Source: Alistipes sp. Marseille-P5061 (GTDB lineage: Bacteria > Bacteroidota > Bacteroidia > Bacteroidales > Rikenellaceae). Taken from it: DNA of 64,000 bases. The DNA is taken from assembly GCF_900290115.1 (NCBI RefSeq), contig NZ_LT985749.1, positions 84,230 through 148,229 of the forward strand, written 5' to 3'. Shown one piece after another: positions 17,750-26,213 of this stretch. The notes below the pieces were generated by a model. That model was not told the origin of the DNA, ran no database searches, and worked only from the letters and a program-made list of their open reading frames with translations. Both the position numbers and the translations under genes were made by a program. Within the stretch, counting starts at the first letter, position 1, and each line of letters begins with the position of its first letter.

Positions 17750-17957
17750 AATGCCGATTCTTTTGCGAGCTATTTTTTTGAGGCTTTAATTTATTAATCC
17801 CTTCTATTATTAAATATCCACGAGCAGGGTGAATTCGTACCCTGCCGCGCAAATAAATATTTTTATTAAATTATAAATTTTTCTTAATTTTATAACACGC
17901 TGATTACTATATAAATATATAAAAATTTCATTTGCTCGTTTTTTAATATTTTTTTCC

Positions 17958-17965
17958 TATCTTTG
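17958..17965 (+). promoter_or_regulatory. -7 promoter element (TATCTTTG) of the ECF sigma gene
   Basis: TATCTTTG matches TAnnTTTG, 22 bp upstream of the sigma start. A TTTG at 17931-17934 could be the -33 box, though the spacing (23 bp) is a little long. The surrounding 150 bp is very AT-rich. Confidence 0.6.
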
Positions 17966-17987
17966 CTCTACAAGCAGAAGGAGGAGT

Positions 17988-18569
17988 ATGCAGGAAATTG
18001 TATCGGAGAAATTGACGCAAGAATCATTCGAACAATCTTTTCATCGGTACGAAAAGAAATTGTGTCGAATCGCATACTCTTACCTGCGCGATCAAGATGC
18101 AGCGCGAGACGCCGTGAACGAAAGTTTTACTGCCGCGTGGCGCCATCGGGAATATATCGAAATCAAAACATTCGAAGCATATTTATATCAGTCTGTAAAA
18201 AACGAGTGCCTGAAATATCGACGGAACAAGGAACTCAAAAAGGCTGTTTATGATAAGATTCTGATGAAGGAGCGGTGCGTGATGGATTACTATACGCACA
18301 CCATCGAATGCTGCAACCCGAACGAATTGTTCTGCGAGGAGATTATGGAGATATGCCGCAAACAAATTGCCCGGATGCCTGAACTGCGGCGTCAAATTCT
18401 TACGGCGAACAAGTTCGAGGGAATGAGTTACAAGGAAATAGCAGACAGGAACGGAATCACGACAACACGAGTCGACAATGAATTGCGCAAGGCATTAAAT
18501 ACTTTACGGCTCTCCTTGAAAGATTACCTGATGATTCTTGCCATCTTTTTTCTAAACATAAAGCATTAA
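17988..18569 (+). CDS. ECF-type RNA polymerase sigma factor
   Basis: The 193-residue protein has sigma region 2 (FHRYEKKLCRIAYSYLRDQD, then AARDAVNESFTAAWRHREYI) and region 4 (QIARMPELRRQILTANKFEG, then MSYKEIADRNGITTTRVDNE). It is of the size and pattern of Bacteroidetes sigma-70 factors paired with FecR. The start follows a GGAGGAG-like ribosome site (AGAAGGAGGAGT). It should activate the glycan operon when SusC/FecR releases it. Its gene is convergent with mobB and shares its terminator. Confidence 0.92.
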   Translation: MQEIVSEKLTQESFEQSFHRYEKKLCRIAYSYLRDQDAARDAVNESFTAAWRHREYIEIKTFEAYLYQSVKNECLKYRRNKELKKAVYDKILMKERCVMDYYTHTIECCNPNELFCEEIMEICRKQIARMPELRRQILTANKFEGMSYKEIADRNGITTTRVDNELRKALNTLRLSLKDYLMILAIFFLNIKH

Positions 18570-18570
18570 A

Positions 18571-18600
18571 AAAAGAGCGTTACCTTCGTAACGCTCTTTT
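18571..18600. terminator. Bidirectional terminator between sigma and mobB
   Basis: AAAAGAGCGTTAC and GTAACGCTCTTTT form a 13-bp stem with a 4-base loop, with T-runs on both strands. It overlaps the last codons of mobB (stop at 18580). Confidence 0.85.
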
Positions 18601-19815
18601 CTTTTTTCTTCCCTTATGTCGCTGTTGTTGTTCTTCGTTGGCTTGCACATCCGCCAATTCCAGAATCGCGTCCAACGGATGGATAGACGGCCCCGGCCGG
18701 AACGATTCTTTTGAGGATGGCCTCACCTGCTCCGAGGAATCCCGGGAGACTTCCCTACCCTTCTCTTCGGAATGGAACTGATGCTCGAAGGCGTTGGCCG
18801 AGAAATTCCGCCCCAACAGGGAACCGTTGGCTACGATTCCCTGCTCGTGGTCAATAAAGGTTACACCATAGATTCGTCCCGCAGCATTGAGGCGGAATAC
18901 CGCATCTACGCCCTTGTCGTGCAATCGCTCGCAGAACTCCGTCCGGGTTGAACACCGCGCCATGCCATCCGCAATCTTTTCCCGCAACTCATTAAGTGCT
19001 CCGGGCTCTTTCAAGGCTGTTTTCGAACGCTCGTAGTAGCGTTGCAGAGCTTCATATCCGACATCTTTTCCGATCCGACTCGACTTGAACGGCGTCCCGA
19101 TGCCATAGCCGTCGTCAGTCAGCGCGCCGTAAATCATCCCGGCATAATCGCGTCCGTCGATGGTCCCGGTTCGTTCCTCGGCCGAGACATTGAAGGCTTC
19201 CAGAAGCGTCCGCCACTCGCCAAAAGAGGCGCAGCGGTAATGCCGCAGGCACAATCTTACGGTGGAGGAGACCTGCTGCTTGACATCTCCCTTCGGATAA
19301 TCCACCTTGCGCAATTCCTCCCGGTCCTGCAGCTCCTGGCCTTTGACACTCGGGTGTAGCCCGTATTTTTGCTCAAGGTCCCGCGTAATCTCGACGGAAC
19401 GTCGGGCCTCGAAGTCATGAGGCAGTTTCCGCCCCTCTCTGTCGATACGAAGCGACACGATATGCAGATGTTCGCGGGCAATATCCCGGTGTTTGAATAC
19501 AATGTAAGGTTGCTCGCCGTAGCCCATCCGCTCCATATATTCACGGGCAATCTCGCCCAATTGCTCATCGGTCAGACGGTCCTCGGGCGAGGGATTCAGC
19601 GAGACATGGAAGACCGTGTTGGTCGTGCGTCGGTTCGCCTGCAGGAAGGGTTCGAAACTGGCCATACACCGTTCGTGGCTCATGCGGCCTGCGGTATCGA
19701 ACGGATAGAGCATCCGATTCCAGAAGAGCACTTCGGCCTGCCCCCGGTTGACTTTCTCCTCGTTGTAGCGGACAGCGCCGCCGACGGTTGCTCCCGTCCT
19801 TATATTCGCAACCAT
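18580..19815 (-). CDS. mobB: MobB relaxase of a Bacteroides-type conjugative element
   Basis: The 411-residue protein starts with MVANIRTGATVGGAVRYNEE, the conserved opening of Bacteroides relaxases, and carries the metal-binding motif HRDIAREHLHIVSLRIDREG (HxH). The C-terminal tail is highly basic (HKGRKKKRALRR). MobB nicks oriT and pilots the strand into the recipient. It overlaps mobA by 16 bp. The coupling-protein gene mobC normally follows mobB but is absent: the gene ends inside a terminator shared with the sigma gene. Confidence 0.9.
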   Translation of the reverse strand: MVANIRTGATVGGAVRYNEEKVNRGQAEVLFWNRMLYPFDTAGRMSHERCMASFEPFLQANRRTTNTVFHVSLNPSPEDRLTDEQLGEIAREYMERMGYGEQPYIVFKHRDIAREHLHIVSLRIDREGRKLPHDFEARRSVEITRDLEQKYGLHPSVKGQELQDREELRKVDYPKGDVKQQVSSTVRLCLRHYRCASFGEWRTLLEAFNVSAEERTGTIDGRDYAGMIYGALTDDGYGIGTPFKSSRIGKDVGYEALQRYYERSKTALKEPGALNELREKIADGMARCSTRTEFCERLHDKGVDAVFRLNAAGRIYGVTFIDHEQGIVANGSLLGRNFSANAFEHQFHSEEKGREVSRDSSEQVRPSSKESFRPGPSIHPLDAILELADVQANEEQQQRHKGRKKKRALRR

Positions 19816-20210
19816 CCTTCGGCCTGTTTGGTAAGATTCAGAATCTCTATACTCAACGCTTTCAGTTCGCGGGTATGCTGTTCCAACGCAGCAATCTGGC
19901 GGGGAATCGAGATGTTGGAAAAGTGGCTGTTGATGGCACGGACCACTTGATTATAATTATTTCCGACACGCTGAAACTGGAAGTAAAGGTCGTTGAGACG
20001 TGTCAGAAATTCCACCTTCGAAGGGTCACGGCGGATAACCTCGAAGCGCTCGGCAAAGAGTCGTTTGACGATGAACTGGCTGCGGTTGTGCTCCAATCCG
20101 GCGGCAGCAAGCATCTGCCGGAAGCGAATCTCCTGCTCCTCGTTGAGTCGGAACGAGTATTTGTAACTCGGAGTTTGAGATAGAGGGTTGTTTTTTCGCT
20201 GACGGGTCAT
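19800..20210 (-). CDS. mobA: MobA mobilisation accessory protein
   Basis: The start at 20210 (MTRQRKNNPLSQTPSYKYSF) gives 136 residues. It has a ribbon-helix-helix-like N-terminal part (YKYSFRLNEEQEIRFRQMLA) and long helices, matching small relaxosome proteins encoded ahead of mobB. It probably binds oriT, the palindrome-rich DNA just upstream. The longer upstream open frame lacks coding character and overlaps those palindromes, so I reject it. Confidence 0.8.
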   Translation of the reverse strand: MTRQRKNNPLSQTPSYKYSFRLNEEQEIRFRQMLAAAGLEHNRSQFIVKRLFAERFEVIRRDPSKVEFLTRLNDLYFQFQRVGNNYNQVVRAINSHFSNISIPRQIAALEQHTRELKALSIEILNLTKQAEGWLRI

Positions 20211-20250
20211 TCGATGGAAGATTTGGGGTTCGACTTGGGAGAACCTCACC

Positions 20251-20331
20251 CGCCTCGCAGAGCGAGGACCTTTGTCGGACAAACCGCCGGTTGTCGGACA
20301 AAGGTACACCTCGCTCCCGTCAGGCGACGGG
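20251..20331. other. Candidate origin of transfer (oriT)
   Basis: Dense nested symmetry lies between divergent mobA and traA. GAGCGAGG (20260-20267) pairs with CCTCGCTC (20309-20316). The palindrome TTTGTCGGACAAA (20271-20283) is followed by a second TTGTCGGACAAA (20291-20302). CCCGTC/GACGGG forms a further small hairpin (20316-20331). Position and structure fit oriT of a MobA/MobB system. The nick site is not identifiable by eye. Confidence 0.55.
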
Positions 20332-20584
20332 TACAGTTCCGGCATCCGCAGAGGACAATTCCTCTCCCGAAAAAGCATCTCCGAAACAAAAAAACACGGG
20401 CGGATTCTCCGTTGCAATATTACGAGGATCTTCAGGAATTAAAAAGCGCGGTTGTCGGCCATGCGAGGCCTCCGGAGGACACCGGGAACCAACCTCCAAA
20501 AACCGCATTACCTTGCGGGCAGATGGATTCAAACCGACACATGACGGCATGGATATTCGATGGAGAAGAGATTTCTCCAAATAA

Positions 20585-20648
20585 ATATTTCCAGATTTAC
20601 AGATTTCCGGAATTCCGGAATTCTGGAATTCTGGAATTCTGGAAATAT
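20585..20648. repeat. 8-bp palindromic tandem repeat within an 11-bp inverted repeat
   Basis: From 20609 there are about 4.7 units of GGAATTC(C/T) with an 8-bp period. The array is bracketed by ATATTTCCAGA (20585-20595) and TCTGGAAATAT (20638-20648). A further inverted repeat ATTCATG/CATGAAT lies at 20663-20682. All of it sits in the leader of the ParA-like gene and could be an operator or a centromere-like (parS) site. Apart from this, 20332-20735 shows no credible gene. Confidence 0.7.
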
Positions 20649-20735
20649 CCATTCAAAAGGAGATTCATGCACATCCATGAATATAGAGTTGAAAATCCAA
20701 CACGACCAATCATCAACCCCTCAAATCTTCAAACG

Positions 20736-21518
20736 ATGAAAACTTCCAATCAACAGACATCCGGTTCCTGGAACATCTCCATCTGCAATCAGAAGGGAGG
20801 TGTCGGCAAGTCGGCTCTTACGACGCTTCTCGCCAGCTATCTGCACTACATCTGCAAACTCAAGGTACTGGTCGTCGACTGCGACTATCCCCAATGGTCA
20901 ATCTACACGCAACGCACCCGCGAGTTGGAGATTCTTGATTCGAATGATTATTACAAACTGCTGATGATGCGGCAGTTCAGGGTCTCGGGACAAAAGCTCT
21001 GGCCTGTTGTCCGTACCACTCCGGACAAAGCGGTCGATGAGGCCGAGCGTTTCAAATCGGAGAAGGAATATGCTCCGCAAATCACACTCTACGATCTGCC
21101 CGGGACGGTCAACACCGAAGGTGTCATTGAGACATTCTCGAAGATGGACAGCCTGTTCCTTCCGATGAAGGCCGACAAGATTGTCATGGAGAGCGCGCTC
21201 TCCTTTGCCCGTATCCTTTCGCGGCAACTTGTCGAAAATCCGGCAATCCGGCTCAAGCGCATCTTTCTTTTCTGGACGATGGTCGACCGTCGTGAGAAAA
21301 CGTCGCTCTACGACCTGTATGATGGCATCATCCGCCAGCTCGGACTGCCGCTGATGGAGACCCGCCTACCCTACCGGTCGAAATTCAACAAGGAGCTGCT
21401 GGCCGACGGCACGGGCGTGGGACGTTCGACCCTGCTGGCCCCGGAAAGAGCCTTTACGGCCGATTCCCGGATTGGAAATCTGGCCCATGAGATGCTCACC
21501 CTGCTTCAAACCCTGTAG
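20736..21518 (+). CDS. traA: ParA-family ATPase, first gene of the tra operon (TraA-like)
   Basis: From ATG 20736 the protein has 260 residues. The deviant Walker A motif KGGVGKS is at residues 20-26, Walker A' VLVVDCDYPQ follows, and YDLPGTVNTEGV corresponds to the switch. In CTnDOT-like elements a ParA-like gene heads the transfer operon. It may act in partition or positioning of the transfer machinery. The gene ends 2 bp before the next. Confidence 0.85.
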   Translation: MKTSNQQTSGSWNISICNQKGGVGKSALTTLLASYLHYICKLKVLVVDCDYPQWSIYTQRTRELEILDSNDYYKLLMMRQFRVSGQKLWPVVRTTPDKAVDEAERFKSEKEYAPQITLYDLPGTVNTEGVIETFSKMDSLFLPMKADKIVMESALSFARILSRQLVENPAIRLKRIFLFWTMVDRREKTSLYDLYDGIIRQLGLPLMETRLPYRSKFNKELLADGTGVGRSTLLAPERAFTADSRIGNLAHEMLTLLQTL

Positions 21519-21520
21519 AT

Positions 21521-21988
21521 ATGGCCAAGCGACAGAAAATGGAAATCGACGAGGGCCTGATCCGAAAGATGATTGCAGGCGAAGCCTCACCCCGCGAAAA
21601 GAGTACCCAGGAAGATGCCTCTACAAAAGAGTCCCCGGAGCTTCCCGACCCAGCGGAGCCGGTTCCCGAACCGGAGACAGCGACGGCAGATGCTCCAGCC
21701 GTGGATGAATTGCCGCAGAGCTTCGCAGCGGAGAATCGCCGTCGGCGCACCATGCCCCTTCCCGACTACGAGCAGACATTCCTGCAACCCGTGAACTACG
21801 ACCTCAGAGCCTCCCTCTATGTGAGTCGTGCCACCAAACTCAAGATTCTGGAGATTGTCAAAAAGATTGGCAACGAGCGTCTTACGGCCACCTCTTTCGT
21901 GGACAACATTCTGCGCCACCATATCACCACCTTCCGGGACGAAATCAACCGAATCTACAAAACCCGTAACAAGGAGACCATTGTTTAA
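21521..21988 (+). CDS. DUF3408 conjugation protein, copy 1
   Basis: The 155-residue protein has a disordered, acidic N-terminal half rich in Pro/Glu/Ala (residues about 20-70). The C-terminal domain ASLYVSRATKLKILEIVKKI then GNERLTATSFVDNILRHHIT matches DUF3408, a ribbon-helix-helix-like domain found in TraB/TraC-region proteins of Bacteroides elements. It has the same domain as the next gene. DNA binding is plausible but inferred. Confidence 0.75.
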   Translation: MAKRQKMEIDEGLIRKMIAGEASPREKSTQEDASTKESPELPDPAEPVPEPETATADAPAVDELPQSFAAENRRRRTMPLPDYEQTFLQPVNYDLRASLYVSRATKLKILEIVKKIGNERLTATSFVDNILRHHITTFRDEINRIYKTRNKETIV

Positions 21989-22006
21989 CCTAAAAACCTT
22001 ACTGCC

Positions 22007-22375
22007 ATGTTTTACAACCCATCTTATCTCCTACTTGCAATCGTTTTCCTCGGAATTGCTCTTGCCATCCAAATTGGATATTTCTGGCGAACGAAGCGAA
22101 AAAACCGAATCTCCGACCAGGAAGACGCCGACCAGACAAAGGCCGCGACCGAGTTTGAGCGGATTTTCATGACGCCGCTCACCATTCGGGCACGGAGCGC
22201 CATCTACGTCAGCGGAGCCACCAAGCAGAAGATTCTGGAGATTGTCCGGAAGGTCGGAGGCGAACGAATGACCGTCACCTCCTATGCGGAACACATCCTG
22301 CGGCAACACCTTGCCCAGTACAAGGAGGAGATCAACCGCATCTACGAGGAACGCGGCAAGAAAGAGCTGTTTTGA
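22007..22375 (+). CDS. DUF3408 conjugation protein with N-terminal membrane helix, copy 2
   Basis: The 122-residue protein has one transmembrane helix (SYLLLAIVFLGIALAIQIGY) and a C-terminal DUF3408 domain (SAIYVSGATKQKILEIVRKV, then GGERMTVTSYAEHILRQHLA) closely parallel to the preceding gene. The pair looks like a tandem duplication in which one copy became membrane-anchored. It is translated just before the next gene. Confidence 0.75.
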   Translation: MFYNPSYLLLAIVFLGIALAIQIGYFWRTKRKNRISDQEDADQTKAATEFERIFMTPLTIRARSAIYVSGATKQKILEIVRKVGGERMTVTSYAEHILRQHLAQYKEEINRIYEERGKKELF

Positions 22376-22377
22376 AA

Positions 22378-22908
22378 ATGGGCTTCCCGAATTCCCTTCT
22401 CGAACGAATTGCACGATGGCTTCGGCGATGGTTCCCGCAGCGGTGGCGCAGGTCCGCTGAATCCCGGGCCGACGGGCCGGGCAGCAAGGTCGATTCGGAG
22501 CAGGCCGCCGAGTCCCGCCAGAGAGAAACACCGCTGCTGATTATCCCGAAACACTACGCTGTTACCGGCCATCCGCGGCCTCGGAAGGCCATTCCGACAC
22601 CTGCGGAATCAAAGCCCGAAGATGCTGCTACATTTGTTCCGCCCCCGGCCGAAAAGCCGGCCTCGATGCAGGGCTGGGGCGAGCTGGTCCTCCAGGGTCC
22701 AATCCGTGAGAACGGCGAGACCGTAGAGCCGCGGGAGCCCCGTCCAGCGCTGCGGCCTCCGTCCCTGCCGAACAACGGCGAGCTGCACGATCCGGAGGTA
22801 CAGGCGCTGCTCCGGAGTGCCGAAGCGGGCGAGCGCATCTTTGCGCCGGATGTTACGGAGGAGGAGCGCCGCGAGATTGAGAATTTTGACCTGCGAAACT
22901 ATGTCTGA
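22378..22908 (+). CDS. Proline-rich conjugation-operon protein, TraD position
   Basis: The ATG at 22378 (176 residues) lies 2 bp after the preceding stop; a TTG at 22372 is an alternative. The basic N-terminus (ERIARWLRRWFPQRWRRSAE) is followed by a long Pro/Glu-rich linker and a short conserved-looking C-terminal helix region (NNGELHDPEVQALLRSAEAG, then ERIFAPDVTEEERREIENFD). I do not recognise a named domain. Its place between the DUF3408 genes and traE matches the poorly conserved TraD slot of these operons. Confidence 0.6.
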   Translation: MGFPNSLLERIARWLRRWFPQRWRRSAESRADGPGSKVDSEQAAESRQRETPLLIIPKHYAVTGHPRPRKAIPTPAESKPEDAATFVPPPAEKPASMQGWGELVLQGPIRENGETVEPREPRPALRPPSLPNNGELHDPEVQALLRSAEAGERIFAPDVTEEERREIENFDLRNYV

Positions 22909-23001
22909 CCCTCAAAAAAACGAATGCACAATGAACTGGAATCGGGATTACGGCTAATGCCCGGATGATTTGTTACGGGAAGCAACGGTTTGCTTCCGTC
23001 C

Positions 23002-23040
23002 GGTCGCAGACTGCCTCGAAAGGCGGGCTGCGGCCTTTTT
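23002..23040 (+). terminator. Attenuator-like hairpin ahead of traE
   Basis: GGTCGCAG (23002-23009) pairs with CTGCGGCC (23028-23035) around an inner GCCT/AGGC stem, followed by five T. A second small hairpin, GAAGCAA/TTGCTTC, lies just before it. The 159-bp gap is the widest in the tra operon, so this may set the level of traE and later genes. Confidence 0.45.
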
Positions 23041-23067
23041 CACACCCATTACCAAACTGCAAAACCG

Positions 23068-23364
23068 ATGAAAAAAAGCGCAATCTTCTTGATTCTGATG
23101 CTCCCCGCATCGCTTACCTCCTTCGCACAGGGCAACGGCATGGCCGGAATCAGCGAGGCGACCAACATGGTCACCTCCTATTTCGACCCGCTCACCAAAC
23201 TGATCTTCGCCGTGGCTGCCGTGCTGGGACTGGTGGGCGGCGTCCGCGTCTACTCGAAGTTCAACAGCGGCGATCCCGACGCCTCGAAGTCCGCCACGGC
23301 GCTCTTCCTCTCGTGCGTCTTTCTGGTCATCGTCGGCACCGTCTTACGCTCCTTCTTCCTCTGA
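23068..23364 (+). CDS. traE: TraE, VirB2/pilin-like small membrane protein (DUF4134)
   Basis: The chosen ATG 23068 gives 98 residues with a signal peptide (MKKSAIFLILMLPASLTSFA) and two hydrophobic helices (LIFAVAAVLGLVGGVRVYSK, then TALFLSCVFLVIVGTVL), the DUF4134 pattern of TraE. By analogy to VirB2 it may be the pilin subunit. It is separated by 1 bp from traF. Confidence 0.88.
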   Translation: MKKSAIFLILMLPASLTSFAQGNGMAGISEATNMVTSYFDPLTKLIFAVAAVLGLVGGVRVYSKFNSGDPDASKSATALFLSCVFLVIVGTVLRSFFL

Positions 23365-23365
23365 C

Positions 23366-23695
23366 ATGGCACAGTACACCATCCACAAGGGCGTCGACCG
23401 TCAGGTCGAATTCCAGGGGCTGACCTCGCACTATCTGATCCTCTTTGTTGCCGGGCTGCTGGGCATCTTCCTGCTCTTTGTCATCCTCTACGCCGGAGGG
23501 GTTCCGCAGGGCATCTGCATCCTCTTCGCCGTCGCGGGCGGCAGCGGCCTCACCTGGGCGACCTTCTATCTGAATCGCCGCTTCGGACCCCACGGTCTGA
23601 TGAAGCTCCTCGCCCTGCGGCAGCATCCGCGCCGCATCATCCACCGCCGGAGTGTGCGCCGCCTGCTCGAACGTCGAACCTTACCCAAACGCTGA
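23366..23695 (+). CDS. traF: TraF, VirB3-like membrane protein (DUF4133)
   Basis: The 109-residue protein opens with MAQYTIHKGVDRQVEFQGLT, diagnostic of DUF4133/TraF, and has two transmembrane helices (HYLILFVAGLLGIFLLFVIL, then GICILFAVAGGSGLTWATF) and a basic tail. It occupies the VirB3 slot directly ahead of the VirB4 ATPase, with a 4-bp gap. Confidence 0.9.
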   Translation: MAQYTIHKGVDRQVEFQGLTSHYLILFVAGLLGIFLLFVILYAGGVPQGICILFAVAGGSGLTWATFYLNRRFGPHGLMKLLALRQHPRRIIHRRSVRRLLERRTLPKR

Positions 23696-23699
23696 TGCC

Positions 23700-26213
23700 A
23701 TGCGAGGAACCCTGAAAACTTCGACCCTCGAGTCGAAATTCCCGCTGCTGGCCGTCGAGGGGAACTGCATTCTCTCGAAGTTCGCCGACGTGACGGCCGC
23801 CTTCCGCGTGACGCTTCCGGAGCTCTTCACCCTGACGGCCGAGGAGTACGAGGCGCTGCACGCCACCTGGATTAAGGCCCTGAAGGTCCTCCTGGACCAC
23901 ACCGTCGTCCACAAGCAGGACCTCTTCATCGAGGAGCGTTACGAAACACCCAATCCCGAGGCCGAACGCACGTTTCTCTCCCGTGCCTATGAACGCCACT
24001 TCAACGAACGTCCCTTTCTGCGCCACACCTGCCACCTCTTCATCACGAAGAGCACCCCCGAGCGGCTGCGGCAGACGAGTGCCGCGTCCGTGCTGTGCCG
24101 GGGCTTCATCATTCCGCAGGAGATCCGCGACGGGGAGGCCGTGACCCGTTTTCTGGAGAGCGTCGCCCAGATGGAGCGCATTCTGAACGATTCGGGGCTG
24201 CTGCGGGTCGACCGCCTCACGGAGGCGGAGATTGTCGGCACGGATTCCGATGCGGGACTGCTGGCCCGCTACTTCGCCCTCACGGACGAGCGGCAGGCAG
24301 CGGTCAACGAGGACATCCGCCTCGATCCGGGCATGATGCGCATCGGCGACAAGCTGCTCTCGATGCACACGCTCTCCGATCTGGATCTCCTGCCGCAGAG
24401 CGTCGCGACGGACTTCCGCTACGAGCGCCTTTCGACCGACCGTTCGGAGTGCCGGCTCTCGTTCGCGGCCCCCGCGGGGCTGCTGCTCGGATGCTCGCAC
24501 ATCTACAACCAGTATCTCTTTCTGGACAATCACGACGAGACCCTCAAGCGGCTCGAAGCCCGGGCCCGCAACATGAACTCACTGGCAAACTACTCGCGCG
24601 GCAACGCCCTGAACAAGGAGTGGATTGACCTCTACCTGAACGAAGCTCATTCGCAGGGGCTGCGCTCCGTAAGATGCCACTGCAACGTCGTGGTCTGGGC
24701 CGAGAGCGAGGCGGAGCTCAAGCGGCTGCGCAACGACGTGGGGTCGCAACTCGCCACGATGGGCTGCACGCCCCACCACAACACGGTGGACGTGCCGGTG
24801 CTCTTCTGGGCCGCCATCCCCGGCAACGAAGCCGACTTCCCCGCCGAGGAGAGCTTTCTGACCTTTCTCGAGCAGGGGGTCTGCCTCTTCAACGGCGAGA
24901 CGAACTACCGCTCGTCGCTCTCGCCCTTCGGCATCAAGATGGCCGACCGGCTTACGGGGGTTCCGCTCCATCTCGACATCTCGGACCTTCCGATGAAGCG
25001 CGGCATCACCACCAACCGCAACAAGTTCATCCTGGGGCCCTCGGGAAGCGGGAAGTCCTTCTTCACGAACCACATGGTCCGCCAGTATTACGAACAGGGG
25101 ACCCATATTCTGCTCGTCGATACGGGAAACTCCTACGAGGGGCTCTGCTCGCTGATCCACCGCACGACGCGGGGACGCGACGGCATCTATTTCACCTACA
25201 CCGAGCAGGAGCCCATCGCCTTCAACCCCTTCTACGTCGAGGATGGGGTCTACGACATCGAGAAGCGCGAGTCAATCAAGACCCTGCTGCTGACGCTCTG
25301 GAAACGCGAATCCGAGGAGCCGACACGCGCGGAGGAGGTGGCCCTGTCGAACGCCGTGAACCTCTACCTCTCGAAGCTCAAGACGGACGATTCGATTCAG
25401 CCCTCGTTCAACACCTTCTACGAGTTTCTCACCTCGGACTACCGGCGGCTGCTGGAGCAGAAGCACGTCCGCGAGAAGGATTTCGACCTGGCGAACCTGC
25501 TCAACGTGCTGGAGCCCTACTACCGGGGCGGCGAGTACGACTACCTGCTCAATTCCGACCGGCAGCTGGACCTGCTCTCGAAGCGCTTCATCGTCTTCGA
25601 GCTGGACAACATCTCCTCGAACCGCACGCTGCTTCCCGTGGTGACAATCATCATCATGGAGGTCTTCATCAACAAGATGCGGCGGCTGAAAGGCATCCGC
25701 AAGATGATTCTGATTGAAGAGTGCTGGAAGGCTCTCACCTCGGCCAACATGTCGACCTACATCCGCTACCTCTACAAAACGGTGCGCAAGTATTTCGGCG
25801 AGGCGGTCGTCGTTACGCAGGAGGTCGACGACATCATCTCCTCGCCGATTGTCAAGGAGTCGATTATCAACAATGCCGACTGCAAGATTCTCCTCGACCA
25901 GCGCAAGTACATGAACAAGTTCGACCAGATCCAGACGCTGCTCGGCCTTTCGGAGAAGGAGCGGGCGCAGATTCTCTCAATCAACCAGGCGAACGATCCC
26001 CGCCGCACCTACAAGGAGGTTTGGATCGGACTCGGAGGCATGCAGTCGGCGGTCTACGCCACGGAGGTCTCGACCGAAGAGTATCTCTGCTACACCACCG
26101 AGGAGCGGGAGAAGATGGAGGTGATGGCCCGGGCCGAGAAGCTCGGCGGCGACATCCAGACAGCCATCCGCGCGCTGGCCAGCGAGCGGGAAGACCAAAA
26201 TTCCCGGCCATGA
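23700..26213 (+). CDS. traG: TraG, VirB4-type conjugation ATPase
   Basis: The start at 23700 (MRGTLKTSTLESKFPLLAVE) gives 837 residues. The N-terminal CagE/VirB4 region precedes Walker A GPSGSGKS near residue 446 and Walker B-like KMILIEECWKAL near residue 668, then EAVVVTQEVDDIISSPIVKE (motif C-like). TraG powers assembly of the mating channel at the inner membrane. The end overlaps the next start as ATGA. Confidence 0.93.
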   Translation: MRGTLKTSTLESKFPLLAVEGNCILSKFADVTAAFRVTLPELFTLTAEEYEALHATWIKALKVLLDHTVVHKQDLFIEERYETPNPEAERTFLSRAYERHFNERPFLRHTCHLFITKSTPERLRQTSAASVLCRGFIIPQEIRDGEAVTRFLESVAQMERILNDSGLLRVDRLTEAEIVGTDSDAGLLARYFALTDERQAAVNEDIRLDPGMMRIGDKLLSMHTLSDLDLLPQSVATDFRYERLSTDRSECRLSFAAPAGLLLGCSHIYNQYLFLDNHDETLKRLEARARNMNSLANYSRGNALNKEWIDLYLNEAHSQGLRSVRCHCNVVVWAESEAELKRLRNDVGSQLATMGCTPHHNTVDVPVLFWAAIPGNEADFPAEESFLTFLEQGVCLFNGETNYRSSLSPFGIKMADRLTGVPLHLDISDLPMKRGITTNRNKFILGPSGSGKSFFTNHMVRQYYEQGTHILLVDTGNSYEGLCSLIHRTTRGRDGIYFTYTEQEPIAFNPFYVEDGVYDIEKRESIKTLLLTLWKRESEEPTRAEEVALSNAVNLYLSKLKTDDSIQPSFNTFYEFLTSDYRRLLEQKHVREKDFDLANLLNVLEPYYRGGEYDYLLNSDRQLDLLSKRFIVFELDNISSNRTLLPVVTIIIMEVFINKMRRLKGIRKMILIEECWKALTSANMSTYIRYLYKTVRKYFGEAVVVTQEVDDIISSPIVKESIINNADCKILLDQRKYMNKFDQIQTLLGLSEKERAQILSINQANDPRRTYKEVWIGLGGMQSAVYATEVSTEEYLCYTTEEREKMEVMARAEKLGGDIQTAIRALASEREDQNSRP

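Noticed and set aside
20214..20735. Extended open frame upstream of the ParA-like start
   Set aside because: It crosses the oriT palindromes and the 8-bp repeat array, and the homologous protein starts at 20736.
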